This document shows positions 8,072 to 16,674 of a stretch of 28,962 bases of DNA, piece after piece (position 1 is the first letter of the stretch; each line of letters opens with the position of its first letter). The position numbers and the translations under genes are program-made. Location of the stretch: the NCBI GenBank assembly GCA_035627835.1, contig DASPKX010000085.1, forward strand, positions 1 to 28,962. The letters run 5' to 3'. This DNA comes from DASPKX01 sp035627835. Lineage in GTDB: Bacteria; Verrucomicrobiota; Verrucomicrobiia; Limisphaerales; SXQI01. Under the pieces are notes generated by a model. That model was given only the letters and a program-made list of their open reading frames with translations. It was not told where the DNA came from and did no database searches.

Positions 8072-8461
8072 ATGAGTTTTTACGACAAACTGAAGTTCAC
8101 GTCCGATGGTTTGATCCCAGCCATTGTGCAGGATGCCGGCACAGGCCGGGTGCTGATGATGGCCTGGATGAACCGCGCCTCGCTCGAAAAGACGATCGAA
8201 ACAAAGAAGACCCATTTCTGGAGCCGCTCACGGCAAAAATTTTGGATGAAAGGGGAGAGCAGCGGTCACGTGCAGCATGTCAAGGATATCGCCTTCGATT
8301 GCGACGGGGACACCTTGCTGATCCAGGTCGAGCAAGAAGGCGCCGCTTGCCATGAAGGCTATCGCTCCTGCTTCTTCCGCTCTGTTAACGAAGGCATCCA
8401 GTTTCGCGTGACTGAGAACCAGTTGGTCGATCCGAACTCGGTTTACGGCCAGAAGAGTTGA
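8072..8461 (+). CDS. hisI: Phosphoribosyl-AMP cyclohydrolase HisI
   Basis: HisI opens the adenine ring of phosphoribosyl-AMP, the third step of histidine biosynthesis. The 129-residue protein is the single-domain form without a fused HisE pyrophosphohydrolase. The metal-binding motifs are visible: Asp76-Cys77-Asp78-x-Asp80, then Cys93-His94 and Cys100 in ACHEGYRSCFFR. The substrate region WMNRASLEKT and the FWSRSRQKFWMKGESSGH block are also typical. The ATG at 8072 was chosen because the frame extends upstream only through shadow sequence of the DUF486 gene. Its TGA shares bases with the ATG of the next gene. Confidence 0.96.
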   Translation: MSFYDKLKFTSDGLIPAIVQDAGTGRVLMMAWMNRASLEKTIETKKTHFWSRSRQKFWMKGESSGHVQHVKDIAFDCDGDTLLIQVEQEGAACHEGYRSCFFRSVNEGIQFRVTENQLVDPNSVYGQKS

Positions 8462-8982
8462 TGGATCAAACCATTCCCTTCGAGTCAAAGCTCTATTTCG
8501 TTTTCCTGGGAATATTGCTGCTCGCGCGCGGAAGTGACTTTCTGAGCACCTGGCTGGCTACGCCTAACTTGTTGCTCGAGGCGAATCCCATTGCCAAACG
8601 GCTCGGCTGGCGTGGAGGCATGGTGGTGAATCTGGTCATGTGCGCGCTCTTCGCCGCCTGGCCGCTGCCCGCAATTGTGGTGAGCACCACCAGCTTCCTT
8701 GTGGCGGCGCGCAACTTCCAGTCGGCCTGGTTGATGCGCAGCATGGGCGAATACAGCTATCGCAATTGGATGGCGGCGCGCATCAGCGAAGGGGCCTTCG
8801 GCATTTATATGATCTGCCTGGTCGCGCAAAGCTTGCTCGTTGCGCTGGTGGGTGGAGCATTGATGCTTTTCAGCGGCGAGCAGCTCATTCCTTTTGGGAT
8901 AGGGGCGGGGATACTAACCTACGCGCTGGCCGTTTTCATCTTCACGGCCTTATCCGTTTACCGTCTTCGAAAGAGCGGCTGA
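8461..8982 (+). CDS. Small multi-pass membrane protein, DUF5658-like
   Basis: The product has 173 residues and four or five hydrophobic segments (about 10-30, 44-72, 100-128 and 138-165). A conserved-looking LEANPIAKRLGW motif after the first helix, with an upstream D-F-L-S-T-W, is typical of small bacterial membrane proteins classed near DUF5658; their function is unknown. The ATG at 8461 uses the last A of the hisI TGA, so translation is likely coupled. An alternative TTG one codon upstream adds only one residue. The 72-base gap after it holds no clear element. Confidence 0.7.
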   Translation: MDQTIPFESKLYFVFLGILLLARGSDFLSTWLATPNLLLEANPIAKRLGWRGGMVVNLVMCALFAAWPLPAIVVSTTSFLVAARNFQSAWLMRSMGEYSYRNWMAARISEGAFGIYMICLVAQSLLVALVGGALMLFSGEQLIPFGIGAGILTYALAVFIFTALSVYRLRKSG

Positions 8983-9054
8983 AAAGCCTCGTCTTGAAAA
9001 GTTGTCCATTTACCGGGTCACGGCTTCTGCGTAAGCTCGCGACCGCTGCTCTTT

Positions 9055-10581
9055 ATGCACTCTCCGACTCTAGACGAGTTCCTGCAGTTGGCCAAACAGG
9101 GCAACCTTGTTCCGGTCACCCGCAAGCTTTTGGCGGACCTAGAAACCCCGTTGTCCGCCTACCAGAAGATCCGCGGGCAAGGTGAGTCGTTCCTGTTCGA
9201 GTCAGTGGAAGGCGGCGAGCACGTTGGTCGCTATTCCTTCGTCGGCTGCAATCCACGAGCGGTCATTCGCCAGCAAGGTAATCGCATTGAGTGCATCGAG
9301 AACGGGCGCGTCGTCGAAAAATATGCCATTCCAACGAACCCCAACGAGCAGTGCGACAAATGCATGCGCGATGGGTTGGAAGTGATCGAGAAGACGCTGG
9401 CGCGTTATCGCACGGTGCCGGCCCCTGGTCTGCCGCGATTCACGGGCGGCGCCGTGGGGTTCATGGCCTACGAATGCATTCATGACATTGAGCCTGTCGT
9501 GCCGCGCCCGCAGAAAGATGAGTTGGGAACACCGACACTTTACTTCCTCATCGCGGATGAGCTGATCGTCTTCGACCGCGTTGCGCAAACGATGACGGTG
9601 CTCGTGAATGCTTTCATTCCGGAGGGCGGGAACGCCGCCGAAGCTTACGAGGAGGCGCTCGGCGAAATCGAGCGCCTGGTTTCCCTGTTAGCCCAGCCTT
9701 CGGAGCATGCGCTCGCGACCATTCCTTCGGAGATCCCGGACAAGAGTTTCGAGTCCAACGTCACGCGCGAGCAGTTCCTGGCGAATGTTCGCAAATCCAA
9801 GGAATACATTACCGCAGGGGACATCATTCAGGTCGTCGGCTCGCAGCGCTTCTCCACGGAAGTGAAGGCGTCGCCAGCCGATATTTATCGTGCGGCGCGC
9901 ACAATCAATCCGTCGCCGTACATGTTTCTCCTCGAGTTGGAAGGCTTCGCGCTCGTGGGAGCGTCGCCGGAGATTCATGTGCGCTGCGAAGATCGGAAGG
10001 TGGAAATCCGCCCGATCGCAGGCACACGTCCTCGCGGGAAAACGGCCGAGCAGGATCTGGCGAACGAGAAAGATCTGTTAGCTGACCCCAAAGAGCGGGC
10101 GGAGCATGTGATGCTGGTGGACCTGGCGCGCAACGATTTGGGCCGGGTGTGTGATTACGGCTCGGTGCAGGTGAAGGATCTGATGATCATCGAGCGGTAC
10201 AGCCATGTTATGCACATTGTCTCGCAGGTTGAGGGCCGGCTTTCGGAACGCTCCTCACCGTATGACTTAATGCGCGCAACATTCCCCGCCGGAACCCTCT
10301 CGGGCGCGCCAAAGATCCGCGCGATGCAGATCATTTCCGAATTGGAAGGGACCGCGCGCGGGCCATACGGCGGCTGTGTCGGTTATTTCTCGTTCAACGG
10401 GAACCTCGATTGCTGCATCACCATTCGCACGGCGTTGATCAAAAATGGCAAGGCATACGTCCAAGCTGGCGGCGGGTGGGTGAACGACTCTGTGCCTGAA
10501 GCAGAATTCGAGGAAACCGTGAATAAATCGAAGGCGATGCTGAAAGCCGTCTCGCTCGCGGAAAGTTTCATTAGGGAATAA
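9055..10581 (+). CDS. trpE: Anthranilate synthase component I TrpE
   Basis: TrpE makes anthranilate from chorismate, using ammonia supplied by the TrpG subunit; it is the first step of tryptophan biosynthesis. The 508-residue protein has the N-terminal regulatory region with FLFESVEGGEHVGRYSF at residues 46-62, where tryptophan feedback acts in relatives. The chorismate-binding domain carries PIAGTRPRG at about 320-328, DLARNDLGRV at 356-365, the His in MHIVSQVEG, PAGTLSGAPK at 411-420 and AGGGWVNDS near 471. The Ala in the first of these is Lys in PabB, which favours TrpE over aminodeoxychorismate synthase. TrpG is not in the window. No tryptophan-rich leader peptide is visible upstream. Confidence 0.95.
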   Translation: MHSPTLDEFLQLAKQGNLVPVTRKLLADLETPLSAYQKIRGQGESFLFESVEGGEHVGRYSFVGCNPRAVIRQQGNRIECIENGRVVEKYAIPTNPNEQCDKCMRDGLEVIEKTLARYRTVPAPGLPRFTGGAVGFMAYECIHDIEPVVPRPQKDELGTPTLYFLIADELIVFDRVAQTMTVLVNAFIPEGGNAAEAYEEALGEIERLVSLLAQPSEHALATIPSEIPDKSFESNVTREQFLANVRKSKEYITAGDIIQVVGSQRFSTEVKASPADIYRAARTINPSPYMFLLELEGFALVGASPEIHVRCEDRKVEIRPIAGTRPRGKTAEQDLANEKDLLADPKERAEHVMLVDLARNDLGRVCDYGSVQVKDLMIIERYSHVMHIVSQVEGRLSERSSPYDLMRATFPAGTLSGAPKIRAMQIISELEGTARGPYGGCVGYFSFNGNLDCCITIRTALIKNGKAYVQAGGGWVNDSVPEAEFEETVNKSKAMLKAVSLAESFIRE

Positions 10582-10583
10582 TT

Positions 10584-12104
10584 ATGCAGGCGCTCTCCCG
10601 GTTTGTTTGGCTTCGTCTCGTTCTCGCTCTTTTCCTTACAGCAATCAACGCCAGCGCGGCCGCAACGGGAGTTTCGCGTGACGATGTGCCGCCGAAAATT
10701 ACGCGGGAGTTCCGTGGCGCTTGGGTGGCCACAGTCGGAAACATCGATTGGCCTTCGAAGCCAGGCTTGCCAGTGGAGCAGCAGAAGGCGGAGTTGGTGC
10801 GCATTTTCGAAACAGCTCAGGAGCTGAAGTTAAACGCGATTATTTTCCAGATCCGCACGAGCTGCGACGCTGTTTATGCCTCCAGGATTGAACCCTGGTC
10901 CGAGTATCTGACGGGGACGATGGGAAAGGATCCAGGCTACGATCCATTGGACTTGGCGATTAAGCTCGCGCACGAGCGAGGCATGGAATTGCACGCCTGG
11001 TTCAATCCGTACCGCGCTCGCTATCACTCCGCTATCTCACCGGTCGCCGCCTCACATATTTCAAAAACGCGACCTCAGTTGGTGCGCAATTACGGCAGGC
11101 ATCTCTGGCTCGATCCCGCTGACAAGCGCGTGCGCGAATATACCACGAGCGTGGTGATGGATGTGCTGCGGCGTTATGACGTCGATGCCATCCACATGGA
11201 TGATTATTTTTACCCGTACCCTGAAAACAACGCAGCGGGGCAGCCAATGGCCTTTCCCGATGATGAGACCTGGGCAGCGGCGCAACGCGCGGGAGTGAAG
11301 ATGAGCCGCGAAGACTGGCGGCGTCACAACGTGAACACTCTCGTGCAGGAGCTTTACGCAAAGATCAAAGCGGAAAAAAAGTGGGTAAAGTTTGGGTTGT
11401 CGCCATTTGGGATCTGGCAGCCGGGATATCCGAAACAGATCAAAGGCTTCAATCAGCATGAAGCCCTTTATGCGGATGCAAAGCTCTGGTTGAACAAGGG
11501 GTGGATCGATTACTTCGCCCCGCAGTTATACTGGCAGATTGACCCACCGCAGCAGAGTTACCCTGTGCTCCTGGAATGGTGGGATTCCGAAAACACGCTG
11601 AAGCGCCATTTGTGGCCCGGGAGCAACTCCGCCCGCGTGGGGGCGCCTGCACCCAATGCGAGAACCGTGCCGTGGCCCGCGCAGGAAATTGCCAGGCAAA
11701 TCGAGATCTCACGCAAGTATCAGAACCCAGGCCATATTCACTGGAACGTCAGCTCCCTTGTCAAAAACTCGGGCGGCCTTGCGGATGAAATGAAGAAGTC
11801 CGTTTACACGGAGCCTGCCCTCGTTCCCGCGATGACCTGGGTGGATAATGCCGCTCCCGCGAAGCCAACGGTAACCTTGGCTGGCTCAACCGCGCGGTGG
11901 AAACATAAAGGAGAGCCGGTGCGCTTCTGGGCCGTCCAGTTCAAGAGCGGCGGCAAGTGGAGCACCCTCGTGCTGCCCGGCGCAGCCATGGAGAAGCTAT
12001 TTGAGCGCGCGCCAGAGGTAGTTTCAGTCGCTGCTGTGGATCGCGCGGGGAACCTTGGCCCGGCGGCCGTGATTAGCGGTCCGAAGAAGACGGCGGCGCG
12101 CTAA
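10584..12104 (+). CDS. Secreted GHL10-family glycoside hydrolase-like protein
   Basis: This 506-residue protein has a signal peptide (about 1-26, ending NASA-A). A GHL10 (formerly DUF187) TIM-barrel domain runs from about 40 to 350, with REFRGAWVATVGNIDWPS, HAWFNPYRA and the acidic VDAIHMDDYFYPYP (Asp206-Asp207) typical of this family. The C-terminal 100 residues look like an FN3-type beta domain. The best-studied relative, E. coli DigH (YddW), cleaves denuded peptidoglycan; other members may act on other glycans, so substrate is open. A good AGGGA site (10573-10577) overlaps the end of trpE, and the gene starts two bases after the trpE stop. Its last 32 bases overlap the convergent GT2 gene. 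Confidence 0.88.
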   Translation: MQALSRFVWLRLVLALFLTAINASAAATGVSRDDVPPKITREFRGAWVATVGNIDWPSKPGLPVEQQKAELVRIFETAQELKLNAIIFQIRTSCDAVYASRIEPWSEYLTGTMGKDPGYDPLDLAIKLAHERGMELHAWFNPYRARYHSAISPVAASHISKTRPQLVRNYGRHLWLDPADKRVREYTTSVVMDVLRRYDVDAIHMDDYFYPYPENNAAGQPMAFPDDETWAAAQRAGVKMSREDWRRHNVNTLVQELYAKIKAEKKWVKFGLSPFGIWQPGYPKQIKGFNQHEALYADAKLWLNKGWIDYFAPQLYWQIDPPQQSYPVLLEWWDSENTLKRHLWPGSNSARVGAPAPNARTVPWPAQEIARQIEISRKYQNPGHIHWNVSSLVKNSGGLADEMKKSVYTEPALVPAMTWVDNAAPAKPTVTLAGSTARWKHKGEPVRFWAVQFKSGGKWSTLVLPGAAMEKLFERAPEVVSVAAVDRAGNLGPAAVISGPKKTAAR

Positions 12105-13275
12105 GCTTGCGTTGGGATTCGTCCCACGCGAGGTAGTCGGCGGGGGTTTGAAACTTCCATTGTGGGTCATCCTTGATGGTTCCGCGATAAAAGCGCTTTG
12201 CAGATCGCTCGAGCCGCTTCAGCCCAATCGAACGGCTGAGTTCATGAACGAGCCCGCGCTCGCGATCGCGAACATTCGTTAGCTCACGCACACGCGACTG
12301 CACCTCCAGCCGTTGAGCGCCAAGCGCGGTTTCCCAAGCTTTCAAAGCATCTGTGATGTCGCGGCCCGCCCGTTTCAATTCCTGGATGCTCTGGTGAACC
12401 TGGATGAAGTAATTCGTCGGGTTTATCGGGAACTTTGCCAGTCGCCCGCTGACGATTCTGCTCAGCCGCGCGTAATCATTGTAGATCGCGCCTTGGATGC
12501 TGACGGCTTTAACGGGAACCTCATCGAAGAATCGCGCGTCGCCCCCCAACTCCTGCGAGTAGCGCCGGAACGTGGCGCCATTTGTCGCGAGGCTCCGTCC
12601 ATTGCTGTGCACGGTGCTTGTGAAAAGAGTGAGCGCTTCATCGACGTGCCAAATGACATCGGCATAGGCGAGTTGAAGGTATCCCAGGGTGAAATCAGGC
12701 GAGTTCGGCGGGCATAGACGGCCCACAGGCCCGCTCCTGATCCGTTCCGCCAACGCCCGCGTTATGCACGAGCGGTAGCCGAGCGGTATGCACCCTTTGT
12801 AATCCCGCTTAAGGTTCTGGGTGAAATCGCGCAGCAGATCTTCCGAGGGGATTGCGCGGATTTCGCGGCTTCCCTTGGCGCGATGCACACGTGGGACGCC
12901 ATCGGCTTCATCAAATTCATCGACAATCCACTTTATCGATTCGGGCCGCTCCCTTTCGATCAGCTTGTGCAACTCCAGGAGCGCGTAGGATTTGAGAACC
13001 TGCTTGTCCTCGATGATCGTGAGGTGCTCGCCAGTGGCCTGGCTGCAGCCGAACTCCCAATTATCCGGCATGGACAGATTCCCACTGCGCACACGGCGGA
13101 TGCGTGAATCCTTGAAGGCGTCCACAGCTTTCGCTGTGGCGTCGGTGTCATCGTTATCGGCAATGATCAGCTCCCAATCAGGAAACTTCTGGTTGAGCAG
13201 GGATGAAATCGCGGCGCCGAGAAGGAAACTGCGGTTTTTGGTGGGGAGAACAACACTGAAAAACGGCTTGGGCAT
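12073..13275 (-). CDS. GT2-family glycosyltransferase with C-terminal coiled coil
   Basis: This 400-residue cytoplasmic or membrane-associated glycosyltransferase has the GT-A fold start PFFSVVLPTKNR at residues 4-15, with ADNDDTDAT near 39-47 and a short acidic IIEDKQ at about 88-93 in the DxD position. The region from about 285 to 350 is charged and likely helical or coiled-coil. No membrane helices are obvious. It probably adds a sugar to a surface polysaccharide: it diverges from a CapD/WbpM-type sugar dehydratase gene, with 164 bases between the starts. Donor and acceptor cannot be read from sequence. The gene end overlaps the secreted hydrolase gene by 32 bases tail to tail. Confidence 0.85.
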   Translation of the reverse strand: MPKPFFSVVLPTKNRSFLLGAAISSLLNQKFPDWELIIADNDDTDATAKAVDAFKDSRIRRVRSGNLSMPDNWEFGCSQATGEHLTIIEDKQVLKSYALLELHKLIERERPESIKWIVDEFDEADGVPRVHRAKGSREIRAIPSEDLLRDFTQNLKRDYKGCIPLGYRSCITRALAERIRSGPVGRLCPPNSPDFTLGYLQLAYADVIWHVDEALTLFTSTVHSNGRSLATNGATFRRYSQELGGDARFFDEVPVKAVSIQGAIYNDYARLSRIVSGRLAKFPINPTNYFIQVHQSIQELKRAGRDITDALKAWETALGAQRLEVQSRVRELTNVRDRERGLVHELSRSIGLKRLERSAKRFYRGTIKDDPQWKFQTPADYLAWDESQRKLSAPPSSSDR

Positions 13276-13439
13276 GGTTTAACGCGCGGGTGCAAGATAA
13301 CTAGGTTCGCGAAACTGGCGAGCGAAACGTGCGGACTTTGGCGCCGGAATTTGACGTACAAGCAGTTTGCCAGCACTTTACGCGCCCCGTATTCTTTGCG
13401 GGCAATATTTCTTTCGCTGTGTTATTAGGGTAAACAAAA

Positions 13440-15323
13440 ATGCCGTTATCCACGAAGTTTATGTATGTTCGGAGGTCACCAGCCATTCGGCTGCTGAGCC
13501 TGACCATTCTTTACCTCGTGGGGCTGATCGCGAGCTTTTATGTGGCGTACCAGCTCCGCTGGGAGTTCCGGATGCCGCCGCATCAAACAGCCGCCTTCCT
13601 CGACAACATGCTCTGGGTGCTGCCGCTGAAGTTGGCGCTTCTCTATGCATTCCGGCAGTTCGCAGGCCTGCTGGCCTACTTCAGCTTGCCCGACTTGCGC
13701 CGCCTGGTTTCGGCGATGCTTCTGGCTTCCGGCGTGATGCTTGGGTACCGGCTCTTCTCCGCGGACACCACAATAGCCCCGCCCAAGAGCGTCATTCTGG
13801 CCGATTTAATTTTGTCGCTCGGCGTGCTCACCTCCATTCGCTTGGGCTTCCGCATGGTGAAGGAACGGTTCTTCACCGGCATCGACGCCCCCGCGCGGCG
13901 CACCCGCCGGGTCGCGATCATCGGCGCAGGGGACGTGGGGGCGAGCCTGGCAAAAGAGTTGTTGGTCAAGCGAAAGCTCGCTCTTGAGCCGGTGGCATTC
14001 TTTGACGATGACAAGAGCAAATGGCGCTCGCGCATTCACGATGTGCCCGTGCTGGGCGCGCCAGAAACCTTGCTCAACCCTGAGCTGAACCTGCAATTGG
14101 ATGAAGCCATTATTGCCATGCCCCGCGCTTCAGCGAAGCGCATCGGCGAGGTGGTCGCTCTCTTGCAACGCTCCCGTTTGAAGTTTGAAACCGTCCCCGC
14201 CCTCGACCAGCTTGCCACCGGCAAGGTGAAGGTCACCCAGCTCCGCAATGTTGAAATTGAGGATCTCCTTGGCCGCGATCCCGTCCAGCTTGAGATGGAA
14301 AACATCCGCCACATCCTCCGCGGAAAAATCGTGATGGTGACGGGCGCTGGCGGCAGCATTGGCAGCGAGTTATGCCGCCAGATTGCGGAGTTTAATCCTT
14401 CGCGCCTGCTCATGGTTGAGCAATCTGAGGTGCAGATTTTCCAGATTGAGCAGGAGATGATTGAGCGCGGCGCGGGCGCAATCGTGCAACCATTGGTGGC
14501 TGATATTTTGGACTCGGCTCGCATGCGCCAGATCTTCGAGCGCTTTCAACCTCAGGTGATCTTTCATGCCGCCGCGCACAAGCATGTGCCCATGATGGAG
14601 AGCCAACCGAGCGAGGCGATCAAGAACAACAGCATCGGCACGGCGCGGCTGGCAGAACTCGCGTTGGAGCATGGTGTGGAGCGGTTTGTGTTAATCTCCA
14701 CCGACAAAGCCATCAATCCCACAAACGTCATGGGCGCATCGAAGCGTCTCGCCGAAATTTTCATTCAATCGCTTCATTCCAAGAATCCCTCAAAAACCAA
14801 ATTCATGGCGGTGCGATTCGGGAACGTGCTCGGATCCTCTGGCAGCGTCGTCCCAACATTCAAAAAACAGATTGCCGCAGGCGGGCCGGTGCGCGTCACC
14901 CATCCCGATGTCACCCGCTACTTCATGACGATTCCCGAGGCGGTGGCGCTGGTGTTGCAAAGCGGCGCGCAGGGCTCGGGCGGGGAGATTTTCGTGCTCG
15001 ATATGGGCAAGCCGGTGAAGATCGTGGACCTCGCACGGCAGTTAATCGAACTGAGCGGTTTGCGGCCCGATGAGGACATTGAAATTGAGTTCGTGGGCCT
15101 GCGCCCCGGGGAGAAGCTCTACGAAGAGCTGAGCCACAAAGGCGAAAACATCACGCCAACAACACACCCGAAGATCATGCGGTTCGTGGCGGAGCCGGAG
15201 CCATTTGATCGTGTCTGCAAGCTGCTCGAGGAAATGAATCAGGAGTTGCATCACTCCGAACCGATGCAGCTGAAGATGATGTTGAAGAAAGCCGTTCCTG
15301 AGTATCATCCCTACGTCACCTAA
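13440..15323 (+). CDS. Membrane-bound NDP-sugar 4,6-dehydratase (CapD/WbpM/PglF type)
   Basis: Members of this family remove water from UDP-GlcNAc or a similar sugar nucleotide to start synthesis of dideoxy or amino sugars for capsule, O-antigen or glycoprotein glycans. The N-terminus holds four membrane helices (about 17-37, 57-79, 88-106, 117-136). A CoA-binding-like Rossmann domain follows (GAGDVGASL, 162-170). The catalytic short-chain dehydrogenase domain has GAGGSIGSE at 302-310, HAAAHKHVP at 377-385, the Thr421-Asp422-Lys423 catalytic segment and MGASK at 431-435, where Met replaces the usual Tyr of the YxxxK pair as in WbpM. The 627-residue length matches the long form. An AGGG at 13427-13430 precedes the ATG. 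Confidence 0.94.
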   Translation: MPLSTKFMYVRRSPAIRLLSLTILYLVGLIASFYVAYQLRWEFRMPPHQTAAFLDNMLWVLPLKLALLYAFRQFAGLLAYFSLPDLRRLVSAMLLASGVMLGYRLFSADTTIAPPKSVILADLILSLGVLTSIRLGFRMVKERFFTGIDAPARRTRRVAIIGAGDVGASLAKELLVKRKLALEPVAFFDDDKSKWRSRIHDVPVLGAPETLLNPELNLQLDEAIIAMPRASAKRIGEVVALLQRSRLKFETVPALDQLATGKVKVTQLRNVEIEDLLGRDPVQLEMENIRHILRGKIVMVTGAGGSIGSELCRQIAEFNPSRLLMVEQSEVQIFQIEQEMIERGAGAIVQPLVADILDSARMRQIFERFQPQVIFHAAAHKHVPMMESQPSEAIKNNSIGTARLAELALEHGVERFVLISTDKAINPTNVMGASKRLAEIFIQSLHSKNPSKTKFMAVRFGNVLGSSGSVVPTFKKQIAAGGPVRVTHPDVTRYFMTIPEAVALVLQSGAQGSGGEIFVLDMGKPVKIVDLARQLIELSGLRPDEDIEIEFVGLRPGEKLYEELSHKGENITPTTHPKIMRFVAEPEPFDRVCKLLEEMNQELHHSEPMQLKMMLKKAVPEYHPYVT

Positions 15324-15338
15324 GTCTCATCTATGCAT

Positions 15339-16286
15339 ATGAACCGGCGGGAATTTATCGGGACCACAGCTCTGCTAGCCGGCGCAACTTTCCTCAATGG
15401 CCAGGCGGCCGATCGCGCAGCCCAACGCCGGTTCAACCTCAATCTCATGCCGGGCATGATCGGCGTGGGCGCAAAGTCCCAGTGGGAGTTAAACGAGTTG
15501 GCCGCAAAGCACGGCTTCGAATCGGTGGAGCCGCTCGGCGGCGATTTGGCAAGCATGGATGCCGCAGCGCTCAGCGCCTTGAAGGAGGAGATGCAGCGGC
15601 AAAAGCTGGTCTGGGGCGCTGCGAACCTACCCGTCGATTTTCGCGGAGAGGATGAGCCTTTTCAGCGCGGTGTGCGCGAGTTGCCACGCATTGCGGCCGG
15701 CCTCCAACGAGCGGGCGTGAAGCGCGTCGGAACCTGGATCAGCCCCGCGTCGCAAACTCTCACCTACCAAAAGAACTTTGGTCGCCATGTGGAGCGGCTC
15801 GGGCAAATCGCCCGCATCCTGGATGCGCATGGATTGAAGCTGGGTTTCGAATATATCGGCACTTACACGCTGCGGGCCAACCGCCGGTTTCCTTTTATCC
15901 ACACGATGGAGGAGTGCGAGGAGTTGATCAGCGCGCTGCCGACAAAAAACGTGGGGCTGGTGTTGGACAGTTGGCATTGGTGGCAAGCGGAGGACAAGGT
16001 CGAAGACATTCTGAAGCTAAAGCCCGAGCAAATAGTGGCCGTTGATCTGAACGATGCTCCTCAAGGCCGGAAAAAACAGGAGCAGCAGGATGGCCAGCGC
16101 GAGCTTCCCTCAGCCACAGGAGTCATTCCAATCGCGGACTTTCTCAAGGCTCTCGTAACCGTCGGCTATGATGGGCCCGTTCGCGCAGAGCCCTTTAACA
16201 AGCCGCTGAACGAAATGAACAATGATGACGCTTGTGCGGCCACAATCGCCGCGTTGCGGAAGAGTGTGGAAGGGTGGGGAGCTTAG
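15339..16286 (+). CDS. Tat-exported TIM-barrel sugar isomerase/epimerase-like protein
   Basis: The protein has 315 residues counted from the ATG at 15339; an in-frame ATG two codons upstream (15333) is equally possible. The N-terminus NRREFIGTTALL is a twin-arginine signal followed by a hydrophobic stretch, so the protein is probably exported folded. The rest is an AP-endonuclease-2-type TIM barrel as in xylose isomerase-like and hydroxypyruvate isomerase-like proteins: GFESVEPLGG, LGFEYIG (metal-binding Glu), LDSWHWW, VDLNDAP (Asp and His-like positions) and VRAEPFN. Such Tat-exported sugar phosphate isomerase/epimerase-type proteins are abundant in Verrucomicrobiota and Planctomycetota; the actual substrate is unknown. 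It begins 15 bases after the dehydratase gene, in the same direction. Confidence 0.83.
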   Translation: MNRREFIGTTALLAGATFLNGQAADRAAQRRFNLNLMPGMIGVGAKSQWELNELAAKHGFESVEPLGGDLASMDAAALSALKEEMQRQKLVWGAANLPVDFRGEDEPFQRGVRELPRIAAGLQRAGVKRVGTWISPASQTLTYQKNFGRHVERLGQIARILDAHGLKLGFEYIGTYTLRANRRFPFIHTMEECEELISALPTKNVGLVLDSWHWWQAEDKVEDILKLKPEQIVAVDLNDAPQGRKKQEQQDGQRELPSATGVIPIADFLKALVTVGYDGPVRAEPFNKPLNEMNNDDACAATIAALRKSVEGWGA

Positions 16287-16292
16287 CCCCGG

Positions 16293-16309
16293 CAATCGGC
16301 GCCCGATTG
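16293..16309. terminator. Hairpin between convergent genes, candidate bidirectional terminator
   Basis: CAATCGG and CCGATTG form a perfect 7-bp stem around a 3-base loop in the 47-base gap between the isomerase-like gene and the convergent small gene. No T run follows on either strand, so it is a weak candidate. Confidence 0.35.
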
Positions 16310-16333
16310 GCGCCCACTTCACCCCAATGTCCG

Positions 16334-16663
16334 CTACTCGCTGAACGTGGAGATCGCGTCGGCCAACTCTTCCTTGGCTTCACCTTCGCCGCGTCTGGCC
16401 CGATTCTTCTCCTGAATTTCCTCCAGAGGGCGGAAGCGTTCCGCGTTGAAGCCGCGCTCGGGAAAGGGAGCTTTGGAACTCTTTGGATTGACCAAGCCGA
16501 CCAGGTAAACAGCGACCTCTCCCGGCTCGCCAGCCATGTTCACGCCGATCTTCACTTCGCGGATGACGTACACCACGTCTTTCTTTGGCAACGCCGTGTA
16601 AAACTTCTCGATTCCCAACGGGAACTTGTCATCCACGCACACAACTTTCTGGCCAACGATCAT
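16334..16663 (-). CDS. Small conserved-looking protein of unknown function downstream of alkB
   Basis: The 109-residue product begins MIVGQKVVCVDD, has a beta-rich N-terminal two-thirds (KDVVYVIREVKIGVN, VAVYLVGLVNP) and a GFNAERFRPL segment, then a charged helical tail. This resembles small single-domain hypothetical proteins of bacteria and phages that end with a conserved G-F-x-A-x-R-F-R-P-L box; they have no assigned role. The ATG at 16663 was chosen because upstream codons run back into the AlkB gene and lack this character. It starts 11 bases after the AlkB stop, so the two are probably one transcript. There are no membrane segments. Confidence 0.65.
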   Translation of the reverse strand: MIVGQKVVCVDDKFPLGIEKFYTALPKKDVVYVIREVKIGVNMAGEPGEVAVYLVGLVNPKSSKAPFPERGFNAERFRPLEEIQEKNRARRGEGEAKEELADAISTFSE

Positions 16664-16674
16664 GCGGCGGTATC

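Noticed and set aside
8983..9054. Possible trp attenuator leader before trpE
   Set aside because: No short frame with Trp codons and no terminator/antiterminator pair visible.
13396..13425. TTGCGG and TGTTAT at 18-base spacing as a promoter for the dehydratase gene
   Set aside because: Both boxes are poor matches and the leader would be only a few bases, so I did not list it as a feature.
13367..13987. 206-codon plus-strand frame overlapping the dehydratase start
   Set aside because: Out of frame with the dehydratase membrane helices; Arg/Pro/Ala-rich with no domain.
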